Assembly: GCA_958510825.1 (NCBI GenBank)
Contig: OY294048.1
Span: 20,229,589-20,293,588, forward strand
Length of the DNA stretch: 64,000 nucleotides
Reading direction: 5' to 3'
Origin: Brachypterus glaber
Taxonomy: Eukaryota; Arthropoda; Insecta; Coleoptera; Kateretidae
Every line of letters begins with the position of its first letter. Within the stretch, counting starts at the first letter, position 1. A program made the position numbers and the translations under genes. Positions 54,011 through 64,000 of this stretch are shown here, piece by piece. The notes beneath the pieces were generated by a model, which made no database searches, was not told the origin of the DNA, and saw nothing but the letters and a program-made list of their open reading frames with translations.

Positions 54011-55640
54011 GTCGAAAAAAAGTCGGATTGACATGAATGTTTGAAGAAAAAATACTTTTTTCTTCAAGCGTACTAAAATGTTCATATTTTATAACTGAAC
54101 ACACTAGTTAGAAGTGATCTATTTTTTTACAGTAAAAAAAATGAGTTCATTGTTGTACGCCGTAAAAAAAGTTAGTTAGCAAAACTACCACTGGCAGCAG
54201 CACTCTTTGACTTTGATGACAGCCATACTTCAAACTTATGTAAACAGGTGGTTGACTCGAGATTCTGTGCAAAAATCTTGTGTGAAATTGATTAAAAATC
54301 GAAATCGCGAAAAGTGTACGATTTAGCCTACGCAAACAAATTAAAATGAGTTAAGGAAGGTTTAAGTTTATTTCGAACGGGTTTTATTGGCCTATTTTAA
54401 TAAAAAAAACATACTTTATTACTGAATAAATTAAATTCAAAAATTAATATTTAAAAAAATATATATAGGATGCTTGAAGAAAAAATAGCATGTTTCACTC
54501 AGAGGAAAAGTGCTTTTTTACTAGTCTGTAGTTTCCGAACTCCGCTTCGCGTCATCCGTAAATTCTAAAGTCTAGTAAAAAAAGCTTCACTTTTCCTTGT
54601 ACCGTAATTAATACGTTCACTGCCAACGGCTAGTTTTGACAGCGGAGCAATGGGTATGGGCAAGGGAAAAATAGAAAGAATTGATTAATGTTGTTAGGGG
54701 CGCCAGTTACTTTAGCTTTTACTCCTTTAGGTAAGTAACAACCTAGTGTAAATACTTAAGCTTTTCAGTTTGAGAAAATATAACCCCTAAATAAAATAAG
54801 ATAATTCATTTGAGAAATTTATTATAAATAAACTTAATGAAAGCACATCAAGTAATGTATTAATATATATAAAAAATATGTGTAATTATATTAAGATATA
54901 ATTAAAGAAATCTTAATAAAAATTACTAAATTCAGAAATCATTCGACTTAAATGTATAAAGAAAACATGAAGTTCAGCAAGCACCAAGAAATGTATGTAA
55001 ACAACAATCATTTCTTGCAGTGTATAAAAGTCATGCTTAAATTAGAAATCATTTAATCAAAAGTATGATATTTAATAATTAATAAATGAGATTAAATGTT
55101 TTAAAAAAAATAAGTACCTAAAAATGAACAAAAGCCAGAAGGGCATATAGTATTAATCAATACTATATCAGATCTGATAAAGTTTACAGTTATAAGAATA
55201 TTGAAATAAAAGAATTTAAAAATATGAAATATTGCTTTCAAAAGTTTTCAGAATGAGTACTTAGCTGGTTTCTGCAAAATCCATGAGGTATGAATTCCAT
55301 CGTCTCCATCTGTGCAAGTCTCCCCTATGCTGATGAATTCATTTCTCAAATGAAAGAAAAAAAAATATAGGCTGTCCCATCTACTTTGGAAAAATTATCT
55401 TCCAGGATAAAATGTACGATTGAAAATGTTGTCCGGGATTAAATATGCTTTTGAAAATTATGTACAATATAAAATTGTCTGCTAGACGGTCATATAGAAT
55501 TTATCTATGCCGAAAAATACAGAACCATGTTCCAACAGAACATCACTCCATGCAGAGAACTTGTATATCAAATATACCAAAATAAACTTCAACTTAAATT
55601 AATGTTAATGGTATAGAAATGGTGAGTAATTAATGGTAAT
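54011..55640. other. AT-rich DNA, nothing firm
   Basis: Around 54508-54600 a gaaaagtgcttttttactag word faces its complement ctagtaaaaaaagcttcact across a GC-richer middle (ccgaactccgcttcgcgtc), an imperfect hairpin. A related ccgaactccgctt middle lies at 18700. No gene seen. Confidence 0.35.
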
Positions 55641-55757
55641 TAATTAATGTAGTAATAATGGTGCTTTATGGTGCTTAATTAATGTAGTAATAATGGTGCT
55701 TTATGGTGCTTAATTAATGTAGTAATAATGGTGCTTTATGGTGCTTAATTAATGGTG
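55641..55757 (+). repeat. 35-bp tandem repeat, about 3 copies
   Basis: Unit taattaatgtagtaataatg plus gtgctttatggtgct, period 35, at 55641, 55676 and 55711, then a partial copy. Confidence 0.85.
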
Positions 55758-55816
55758 CTAAAACAATAATTATATCTCAGAAATATTCTAAGAAACAGAA
55801 AAACTTAACTTACGTC

Positions 55817-56110
55817 TCATTCTAAGTCTTCGATGTCCATCGAAACGTTATAAATGCGTAATTGTAAAAAAATAACAGTTATAATATCTTCCGCATTGTT
55901 TAAATATTCATTTTCACTAACTTTAAATAAAAATACATGAAGGATTACTTCGATGATTACAGAAAATAAACACTCGTCAAAATGAGACCACCATTGTACA
56001 GAGTTCATCAAGAAAGAGCGAAAATCGACCTTATCAACCGGTATGAACCCTTCAGGTGAATAAAATCCTATTTCTGAACTATTAGCGACATCTATGCAAG
56101 TCATTATCAA
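55817..56110 (-). CDS. Unidentified open frame, 97 codons, one hydrophobic segment
   Basis: More protein-like than most frames here (VDKVDFRSFLMNSVQWW, then a hydrophobic CLFSVIIEVILHVFLF of about 16 residues). A GTAAGT donor-like site follows the stop within a few bases on the same strand. It could be an exon of a membrane protein or chance. I do not recognise a family. Confidence 0.2.
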   Translation of the reverse strand: MIMTCIDVANSSEIGFYSPEGFIPVDKVDFRSFLMNSVQWWSHFDECLFSVIIEVILHVFLFKVSENEYLNNAEDIITVIFLQLRIYNVSMDIEDLE

Positions 56111-56296
56111 CTACAGTTTTACCGTATAGGATTCCTAATAAAGGTAACTGAAACTACATCAAAGATAACAACCAAAAAGACTATTTCCTAATAAATCTGT
56201 ATTAGTGATATCTAACCTCAAAATATTACTCTAAGAAACAAATATAAACAATACTTATTGTTTATCAGCAAAACTAATAAAAATACGAACAGAATA

Positions 56297-56551
56297 CTAA
56301 GTGTCCTGTGAACTAAGTATAAACAAAATACTGAATCTAAGTGAGCAGTTCCAGCAAACTATTTTCAACAAATTCTGGATTATCCCGAAGGGATAATCAT
56401 ACACAACTTTCCACAAGAGAGACAAGCTACAAATGAAAGCCAGTGAAATCCAACCCTCAATAGACTCTGAAACATATAAAAACCAGGTAAGTCCATAGAC
56501 AAATGCACTATAGAGAAATAAGTCATATGATTCTTTATTATTAAAAATCAT
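56297..56551 (-). CDS. Unidentified open frame, 84 codons, hydrophobic
   Basis: Contains hydrophobic stretches (LFLYSAFVYGLTWFLYV, WISLAFICSLSLLW). Against it being real, the plus strand in the same place has a good donor (aaccag|gtaagt near 56485) and acceptor (ttttcag near 56584), so any transcript might run the other way. No family recognised. Confidence 0.18.
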   Translation of the reverse strand: MIFNNKESYDLFLYSAFVYGLTWFLYVSESIEGWISLAFICSLSLLWKVVYDYPFGIIQNLLKIVCWNCSLRFSILFILSSQDT

Positions 56552-59500
56552 ATTCTAATTATGTTTTCTTTATGTTATTTTCAGGTAGAACTATGGAATA
56601 GAGACTTATATGGTTAGAATTCAGTTCCTGCTACAAAATAGTCCCAGATACAAAATAGTTCTGTACGTACGTAACTATTTATATACAAAATAAACATAAA
56701 TTATAACGTAAGTAAACGAATAGTTTAATTAACCCTTGCTATATTACAAAGTGACGATTTATGTCGTTACATCCTCTTAGTAAAACAATATACTATTTTG
56801 TACGACCGGAACTAAAACGTTATTTTACTCACTCTTTTGAGGTACAGGTTTTGTTAAATTTACAAGCTTATAACGGACGCCACTGAAAATATTATTTTAA
56901 TTTGAATATAGTAATCTAATCTATAACTATTTGGAATAATGTTGTAAAAATTTTATGTAAATATCTATTATGACAAAAAAGTTATGGGCCAGTGACCACT
57001 TTTTGATCCAAACGAACTACTGTGGCCGTGCGTGTATATCATAGAAACCTGCAAAAAGATTCTGCATTTCAGAATCTGCAATAAAGAACGAAGTCTAAAA
57101 AACATATTCAGGTTATGTTATGTTATGTTAAACATAGTTATGTTGCTGCGAATAATAGTTAAATGAACAGACTCGCTGAATCTAACAATCAAATCAAATT
57201 CAGTTTTCGAAATATTTAAATTTAAAATTGCATGCATTTTTAAATGTGTATCACTTAAGTTGCCCAGTATACACACCGTAAATATGAGGTTCATGGCAAT
57301 GGAGGATTTAGGGGTGTCCCTCCTGTATAAATTGTACAAAATAACAGGTGCACAGACAAAATCATTTTAAATTTTCTGCAATATAAAAAAGAAAATAGGT
57401 AAAATTGAAACTTTTAAATATTAAATTTTAACTTTTTTAAAAATACAACATACTAATCGTTGTACAACTTATTCCTGTATTAATTGTAATTATTATTTCG
57501 GTGTTGACAATAACAGTTACTGCGGTTTAACATTTGATATGCACACTAGAGTATAAACACGAAAATCCAATTGTGCTACAGTGTATAAATGTTCTGCATA
57601 ATAATTTTGCAGAGATTACATAAAAACTAGGCAATAATGAAAATTTGTAGCCGACCCTAAAGCATCATATGGAGTACGTGCATCGCTGGCAAACATTTTA
57701 ACTCAATTTTATCTATGTCCCTATTGTAGAATACAAAACGATCAATTTTTCAAATATTTATTTTTCCTATAGGGTGTGTCAACCAAAACTTACACTTTAT
57801 TGGAGAAAAATCTGAGATAAAAATTGATAATATTTGAAAAATATATTATTAAAAAAATAAAAATAAAATAGTTTATCAATGATAAATTATCATATTGTTC
57901 ATTTTATTTTATTTTATTTTTACCCGACTACTGCAACTTGGAAAGAGGGTTAATGTTTTTAACGGGTTTGGGTGTATGTATTCATGTATGTTTGTTTACA
58001 TCTAGAGCCTAAATTTCTTGCTTGTTTTGTATACTTTAAAATATAAAAAAAAACTTTATACGCGTTTTTCTCAAAACTCTATTTTTCAAAACGGTTCCAT
58101 CGATTAAAAAAAAAACTATTTAACATATTGACTTAAATCTTTTGGTATTTTGTCGAAAATCATGTTGGCGAGTTCGCTAGTGTAAAATTGTTTTTTATAG
58201 GCTTGTTATTTATTTTTTATTCGTCCTTTTTTACCCGTTTTTGGTCGGAAAATTTTCATTTTTTTATTTTATTCACTAAAATACGCGTGGAATTCTTGTT
58301 TTTTGGAATTTTGACTTATGTCTCTACTAGCGAAGTAAAGGATGTCATTTTTAACAAGACTGTTTTTGATTTTTGTGTTTCGGACCATTGGGGGCCGAGC
58401 TATCGCTGGAACCGTTTGCCATGTTATTTTTGAGGTGTCTAACTTCAGCGCGTGCTGCACATTTATTTATGACGGCAAAAAAAAAAACAATTTTTTTCTG
58501 TGAACTCTAAGAGTTGTCCAATACTTTGTAAAAAGTTTTGTACGTAAAAATAATACAGGTCGTCTGAAAAAAAATCCAAAAATCGTCAAAATCGCCTCAA
58601 AAATCAGAACAACCCCTTAAATGTTTTACTTTTCTAGAGAAATACATACCATACCTAGTAGGTATTACCTATATTATAAAAACTGGAGAAATACATGTTT
58701 TTTATACCATTTTATAGAATGCGACTAGAACGCGAAAATGATGTAAAACCATATTTAGGAAGACCCACCCGTAACCGTAAATTTTAGCTTATTATAAGTA
58801 AATATTTCTTAAAACCTTCTTACCCGGAGTTTAAGGCATATATACGAGTTTAACGGCTGCCATATTTAAAAAAATAATAATAATATAGAAAACCTTTTTT
58901 TACCTAAAACAAATACATAAGTGAAACCCCAATATTTTTTTAACATTTTACATTTATGCCCGCCATATTGGATTAGCCATTTTCCTAAAAAAAAAAATTT
59001 TTTTTTGTATTCAGCTACCTCGAAAATCCACATATATAGCTAAATTGAATTTTAGCCAACTTTTTGGAAAATTCCGTCACCGTGTATAGCCCCTCTGGGT
59101 CTTAATGTTTGAAGATATAGGAAAATGTTTGATGGCAGAAACGGGCACAAATTATAATGAAATATTATATTTTAAAACAATTCGATTTAGTTCATATTAT
59201 TTTCTGGCTTCACTAGGAGCCCCATGTCAAAAAACGAAGTGAGTTGGGGATGGCACAAACCTCTCCGAATCCCATACATGCTAAAATATATTTTAAGAGC
59301 ATGCTAAAATATCTTTTAAAAGAACCTTCAATAATTTCGTTCCTGTTGCGATTCAAAAAACAGCCAATAATATCTCCGAATTAAAGAATCTTTATATCTC
59401 GAGAACCACGACACAAATAACACTAATGCATTGGTGAAACAAAACTCTACAGAAGGTTTTATCAGAAAAATACCCTAATTTCTTTGTGCCTAATCTTTGA

Positions 59501-59737
59501 TTACGGCCGTAACTCTGGACATACCCTATACAGTTTTTTTGTTATCTTTTACCAATACTTCCGCTACAATACGAGATAAAGGTTAGACATTAAAATGGAA
59601 CAATATATCAAATAAAAATGTAATTGATTTAGTACATCAAAATTAGTTTCGTTAAAACAAAACTACTAAAATTGCAAACTAATTACTGGTAAAAGCTACA
59701 TTGTGAAAAAAAATAAAAAAAATTACCACTACTAATA
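56552..59737. other. AT-rich DNA, nothing recognised
   Basis: No convincing gene, RNA or repeat boundary in 3.2 kb. Open frames at 57118-57339 and 58188-58460 lack recognisable motifs and overlap on opposite strands in the second case. Confidence 0.4.
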
Positions 59738-60505
59738 TACTGCCGTGCTAAACACAGAAGTGGTAACTTGTATTTTGGCCATTTTGAGATATTAACAGTT
59801 TTTAATTTTCAATGTCATTAAAAATTTTATTCCTAGTCAAAAAAAAATTTAAATTTGATTTGAATAAAAAAAAAGGTTATATTAGCTGTTAATGCCATAA
59901 AAATGTTAATTATTGGATAATTAAATAGTAAAATACTCAGTAAAATACAAATTTTTATAGTTACCACTTTAAAATTTACTATTTTTAACTTCTAATACTA
60001 AGGGAATTTGCCGTATCTTATTGAAAAAAAATAAGAAAAAAAGGTTTATTAGCGAATATTATATCATTTTACGTACCTATCTTCTTTTGTTATAAAAATA
60101 CTTATTAGGATAAATTATTTTAAATAATAAGCTCGATAATAAGATAAATAAATAAGATAAAGCAATTTAATTGTCAACGAAAGTCGCCATTGTTATCCAT
60201 AACTATTACTAAGGACATTTACCGTCACTAAGGTATTTTGCCGTATCTCGTTAATTATTAGTATTATACTAAGGCATTTTATCGTAACTTCTTAAATTAC
60301 GATAGATACGGCAAATTGGCTTAGTAATTGATAACTTTAAAGAAGATACGGCAACTTTAATAGAGTAATTTTATTATGAAAAAATGAATTAAATCGTTTA
60401 ATAATATGATAAAAATATTCATTGATTGTTATTACATCATCTTGGAGTCATAACTCATTTTTGACAAAAAAGTAAGTTACCACCTCTGTGTTTAGCACGG
60501 CAGTA
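59738..60505. mobile_element. TIR element with ctgccgtgctaaac ends
   Basis: Left end ta|ctgccgtgctaaacacag and the complement at the right (ctgtgtttagcacggcag|ta), about 30 bp with an R/Y difference, flanked by TA. The interior has several ctaaggcattttgccgtatc-like words in both orientations. No transposase. The first 14 bases match the end of the foldback element at 10385-10398. Confidence 0.72.
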
Positions 60506-60578
60506 TAGTACACTACCGGCGTGCACACCTAGCTGTATTTTTTGAAAACACTTACTCAATAATTATAATTCATATAAA

Positions 60579-60747
60579 TTAGGGTCACTCAGTTGTTACT
60601 TTATCTAGTGTTTTGGTGGTTAGCTGTTTGGGTTTCTGATAGTTTTCGCCTGACCTGATAACCTGGCCTAAAAACCCCAAACCAACCAACCACCAAAACA
60701 TATTAACATACAAACTAGACGAACAACAACCGATCGAGTGACCCTAA
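60579..60747. mobile_element. 169-bp palindromic MITE, ttagggtcactc ends
   Basis: ttagggtcactc at the left and the complement of gagtgaccctaa at the right. The arms share ggtggttrg and ctagt-type words in inverted order. A half copy (ctcgatcgagtcaccctaga) lies at about 62030-62101 beside the next LINE fragment. Confidence 0.7.
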
Positions 60748-60831
60748 AAAAAAATTCCTAATTTTCGTCCGGCTTTAAACATTTTCTAAGCAAAAGTTTG
60801 CTATCTGCGGGCAAAATTCTTAAGTCTTGGA

Positions 60832-62020
60832 ATTTTTTCTATTTATTTATTTATTTACGGGAAAACCCCATTGCTATAACAATTTTATAATAATGTAAGG
60901 TAAAAAATATTTAACTTAAAGTCATATTAATACAGTTTTAACATAATAACAAAAATATAATATATTATGTATATACATATTATGTATATAATAATAGTAA
61001 TACTTAGATAAAATAAAATAAAAAAACAAATACTTTATGGAATTTTTTTTAATAAAGCACAAACTCTCATTTTAAAGGAATTTAAAGAATCAGAAAAAAT
61101 ATCGAGATTCAAATTATTATTGAGAAAAGTCAAGGCGAAATTCCAAGGAGTATAAATAATGAAATTTAACAAAAAAAAAGTATAGAAAGGCACTCTTGTT
61201 TGTCACAAAGGCGAGTTAAAATTTAAAAATCCCAAAAGTTCTGGACAATCAACTAGACTAGTAACCACTTTTTGAATAAGACAAACATTCAACAAAACTC
61301 TGCGAGATACCAGAGACATAAGTCCAATAAAGTCTCTAATATCATCATATTGATGTGCAGGGCTTACTATATTTAATTTGAAAGCACAATACCTTAAAAA
61401 TTTGTTCTCACTTCTTTCTATTATTTGAATATAGACAAGTAATCTATTACCCTTAGCAATAATGATTTCGGTATGCTTAGAAAAAGTAAAATTTTCAACT
61501 AGCGTAACGCCTAGATCCTTGATCGTTTTGGAATATCTTAGAGGCATGCCACCCAGACTGTAAGCAGATGGAATCCTATTGCGCGCTCTAAAGAAACTGT
61601 TAAAGGTACATTTGTCTATGTTCAAAAAAAGTCCATTATGCACTGACCAATCATGTAGAGCGTCTAAGTCTCTCTGAAGCAGCTGAATATCATCAGTTGA
61701 CCTAATTATTCTAAAAATGTTAAGGTCATCTGCAAAAATCAAAACCTCTGATTGAATCAAATATAAAATTATATCGTTTATAAACCAACAAAACAAAAGA
61801 GGGGCCAAATGGGAACCCTGAGGACTCCAGAAAGCACTAAAATTTGATAAGACAAGAATCTACCTATCTTTACAGTTAAAAAACCAAAAAGCCAACTCAA
61901 CAATTTCTCATTAAACCCTAGTTTTCTTAGTTTATGTATTAAAAGAGAATGAATCACCCGATAAAAGGCTTTTGAAAAATCCGTGTATATAGCATCTAAC
62001 TGCCACCCCCTCTTAAAGCT
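60832..62020 (-). mobile_element. 5'-truncated LINE (Jockey/CR1-like RT)
   Basis: On the minus strand, RT coding sequence followed by a 3' UTR ending in AAATAAATAAATAAATA at about 60840. A 7-base direct repeat, tcttgga, at 60825-60831 and 62021-62027 could be the TSD but is short. The 5' end cuts into the RT domain. Confidence 0.7.
61203..62020 (-). pseudogene. LINE reverse transcriptase fragment, frameshifted
   Basis: Two overlapping frames. The upstream one (62020 to about 61800) has DAIYTDFSKAFYRVIHSLL, the RT motif A with its catalytic Asp, then loses phase in the SGVPQG-type motif B. The downstream one (61808-61203) has PLLFCWFINDI, then FADDLNIFR (motif C), LHDWSVHNGLFLNIDKC and KDLGV, all typical of Jockey/CR1-like RTs. 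At least one frameshift near 61.8 kb inactivates it. Confidence 0.82.
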
Positions 62021-62301
62021 TCTTGGATACGTGACGCAAGCAATAACCACCAAACCACACTCACACAAACTATACAAAGCAAAACTCGATCGAGTCACCC
62101 TAGATACGACCAGCTGAGCTGGCATCTAGATGCTATATTCTAGATCTAGACTACTTGTGCATTTTTTCTCATGACCAGTTGTCATTGTCATTGAAAACGT
62201 CACGAAACATCATGAAATAATTCTGTAAGAAATTTATCAAAACTTTTTGGCCCAGAATTCTAAATTTTCAGTGATAAAATAACTCAAAATAACTTAAAAT
62301 T

Positions 62302-62493
62302 ATGTCTGAAACAAACAAACTAAATAGAAACTATCCACCGGTATGCTGTGCCCCTCCCCTTTGTAAAGTACCTGAATGCCCAATTCCAACACTATCAGTT
62401 GGACTGTATTATCAATGTCCTACTTATTGGGTTCCCAATCCTGGAAGATGTGGCCCAGTTTTCTGTCCATGTCCTAGAGACTACAAGGTATAA
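62302..62493 (+). CDS. Small Cys/Pro-rich protein, function unknown
   Basis: 63 codons, ATG in an A-rich context (aaaattatgtc). Eight cysteines, many prolines and two tyrosine-rich stretches (VCCAPPLCKVPECPIP, CGPVFCPCPRDYK). Composition differs sharply from the surrounding AT-rich frames, which argues for a real exon. No signal peptide is visible. Just before the stop, AAG|GTATAA could be a splice donor, and CCG|GTATGC after codon 14 another, so this may be one exon of a larger gene. Cys/Pro-rich short proteins of this kind occur among sperm and cuticle proteins, but I do not recognise the family. Confidence 0.4.
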   Translation: MSETNKLNRNYPPVCCAPPLCKVPECPIPTLSVGLYYQCPTYWVPNPGRCGPVFCPCPRDYKV

Positions 62494-63518
62494 CAATCTA
62501 AAACGTATACTGGTTCTTTCGCCATATCTCGGAAACCGGCTATTATAGTACTACAGTTATATGCACAAAAGCTGGAATTGACACATCCCGATTTATGAAT
62601 TTTTTTTATTTTTCCATTGTTAATTTATCATACAAGAAAGTATTGTGATGGAAAAAAATCAAATTTGTTTTTTGCTTAAATCTTCTTGTTTTTTCCTAAT
62701 ACGTCAAGAAAAATAAAAATAAGCAAACAAAAATAGTATGTCTGTCTGTCGGTCGGTCTATCTGTCGGTCTGTCTGTCTGTATACATGATTTAAAATCCA
62801 TTTATTTTACTTTATTTATTAATATTATTTTTAATTAATAGCTTATATTTTTGATTAAAAAAAACGGGATTAAAAAATTGTAAATTTTAAATATTCCTTA
62901 CACAGTAAACAAAACTCAACAATAAAAGAAACGTCTTAAATTGACATCTTTTCTATGAACTGACACTAAACGTCTTCAAGTGCGTGTCTAAATTAAAAAA
63001 AATTTCGGCAGAATTTTTAACATTATGACTCTATGAAATCATAGAATATCGTAAATTATAAAGAAACTGCACAGTTGATGTTTAGTTATCAAGGGTTTAC
63101 AAAGATTTAAAACGGAAAAGTTTAACGATTTATTTGTCCTAGAGCTCAAAATAAGTGTACCTTCCAAATTTTCTGTAATAAGTTCGACTAAAATAAAGAT
63201 TGTATGTATTTATTTAGTTCCCTTATTAAACTAAATGTGTTCAATTTAAAATGCTTGAAACTACAAGCATCTACACCAACAAATATGCTTGTTTTAGTAA
63301 ATAATTTATTTTTGCTTTCGTTCCAGGACCAGGCATTTTACACTATGTTAATAATAACAATAAAAATTATTTTGAGTGCTTCCTCCATATTAAAATCATA
63401 TCATTCTCAAAAAGAATTCTTTGATCGTGTTTTATACCATTCATTCGTTGCCCATTTTAAGAGATTTTTTCTTATTTACTTTTCATAACTTTATGTAGAA
63501 GTTATTATAATTATTAAA
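62494..63518. other. AT-rich DNA with (TCTG)n microsatellite
   Basis: TCTG/TCGG repeats at about 62741-62784. Otherwise nothing recognised; the open frame at 63204-63488 has no motif. Confidence 0.45.
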
Positions 63519-64000
63519 GTTCACGGTGTTCTAGAAGAACGATTAAATGACATGACAACTTCCATTTTTTTTTTCATTTTGGAGTTTGTTATATGAGCTC
63601 TAATTGAAAAAAAAAAACAAGACCAAAATTTTAAAAATCGTTAGAGCCGTTTTTGAAAAAAATGTGTTCTTTAGAAAAAAATCTTTGATATATCATGCTA
63701 ACATATTTGGTTTGACCTCGATGTCCTAGATTTTTACCAAGTACTCCCACCAATTTTTTCACGATATCGGGTGTCCCACCAGGTTATTGACAAGTTATAT
63801 CTCCGTTATTTGAAAATACAATAAATGGGAGCCAAAGAAGATTTTATTGACTTATTCACCCCCCCCCCCATTGCTTACTCACTCCCTTGTAACCACTTCC
63901 AACCTTTGATTTACAAATAGCACCCCCCCCCCCCATTTTTATCTAAGAATATGAAATTACATTTCGCTTTGAATTAAACCATGTATTATAACTTATTCTT
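63519..64000 (+). mobile_element. Second copy of the 9-10 kb foldback element, cut by the window end
   Basis: From gttcacggtgttctagaaga onwards it matches the left arm at 9003-9540 and the complement of the right arm ending at 10310. Shared words include atgacatgacaacttcca, aaaaatcgttagagccg, gggtgtcccacca and gttatatctccgttatttg. The outer cgtaactcc-type end of the first copy is absent here, so 63519 may be the true terminus of the core element. Confidence 0.8.

Noticed and set aside
56280..56640. Short spliced plus-strand gene across aaccag|gtaagt and ttttcag
   Set aside because: Splice-like sites are good, but joining them gives under 30 codons from the nearest ATG. Could be non-coding; not enough to call.
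60600..60750. Telomere-like ttaggg sequence
   Set aside because: A single ttaggg at the MITE end, not a tandem array.

Overview
This window looks like insect nuclear DNA. It is very AT-rich, has no bacterial-style gene packing, and holds mobile elements typical of insects: an errantivirus-type (gypsy/Ty3 clade) endogenous retrovirus with an F-like envelope, several LINEs with clear target-site duplications (TSDs), tRNA-derived SINEs, many palindromic (foldback/MITE-like) DNA elements and two satellite arrays. I cannot fix the order of insect from sequence alone. No ordinary host gene is supported with confidence. The best candidate is a 63-residue Cys-rich reading frame at 62.3 kb.

Layout. 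1-20 kb: AT-rich DNA with foldback elements (0.96-1.49, 3.27-4.06, 8.96-10.40, 10.78-11.79, 15.35-16.47 kb), a 5'-truncated LINE (4.83-5.31 kb), a TIR transposon with a truncated HTH transposase (7.09-8.32 kb), a nested repeat complex with minisatellite blocks (13.1-17.9 kb) and a 157-bp MITE (18.27-18.42 kb). 19.9-22.5 kb: two SINEs, then a large inverted duplication carrying a transposon-type protein, ending at a 200-N gap. 22.65-25.08 kb: 164-bp satellite with higher-order structure. 25.08-28.04 kb: ~106-bp satellite in which each unit carries two TTACGTAA palindromes.

28.0-34.0 kb: a decayed Jockey-type ORF1 (gag-like, three CCHC knuckles) split by an apparently full-length two-ORF LINE (28.87-32.98 kb). 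A 13-bp TSD proves the insertion and lets the interrupted frame be followed across it.

35.36-43.45 kb: the centrepiece, a near-pristine retrovirus on the minus strand: 5'LTR-PBS(tRNA-Ser type)-gag-pol-env-PPT-3'LTR. The LTRs differ by one 4-bp indel only. Gag and pol are linked by a slippery heptamer just before the gag stop. Env is reached by a splice whose donor and acceptor can both be seen and are in phase. Pol has protease, RT, RNase H and integrase, and between RNase H and integrase it carries an extra domain that reads as a macro domain of the TARG1/OARD1 type with the catalytic Lys and Asp conserved. This is the strongest candidate for something undescribed: a retroelement that may remove ADP-ribose marks in its host.

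43.5-64 kb: AT-rich DNA with a 135-bp MITE, hairpins, a 5'-truncated LINE with a GAA tail (46.03-47.24 kb), foldback elements (47.5-48.1, 49.8-50.7, 59.7-60.5 kb), another LINE fragment (60.8-62.0 kb), the small Cys-rich frame, and at the right edge a second copy of the 9-10 kb foldback element. The recurring theme is nesting: young intact elements sit inside older broken ones.
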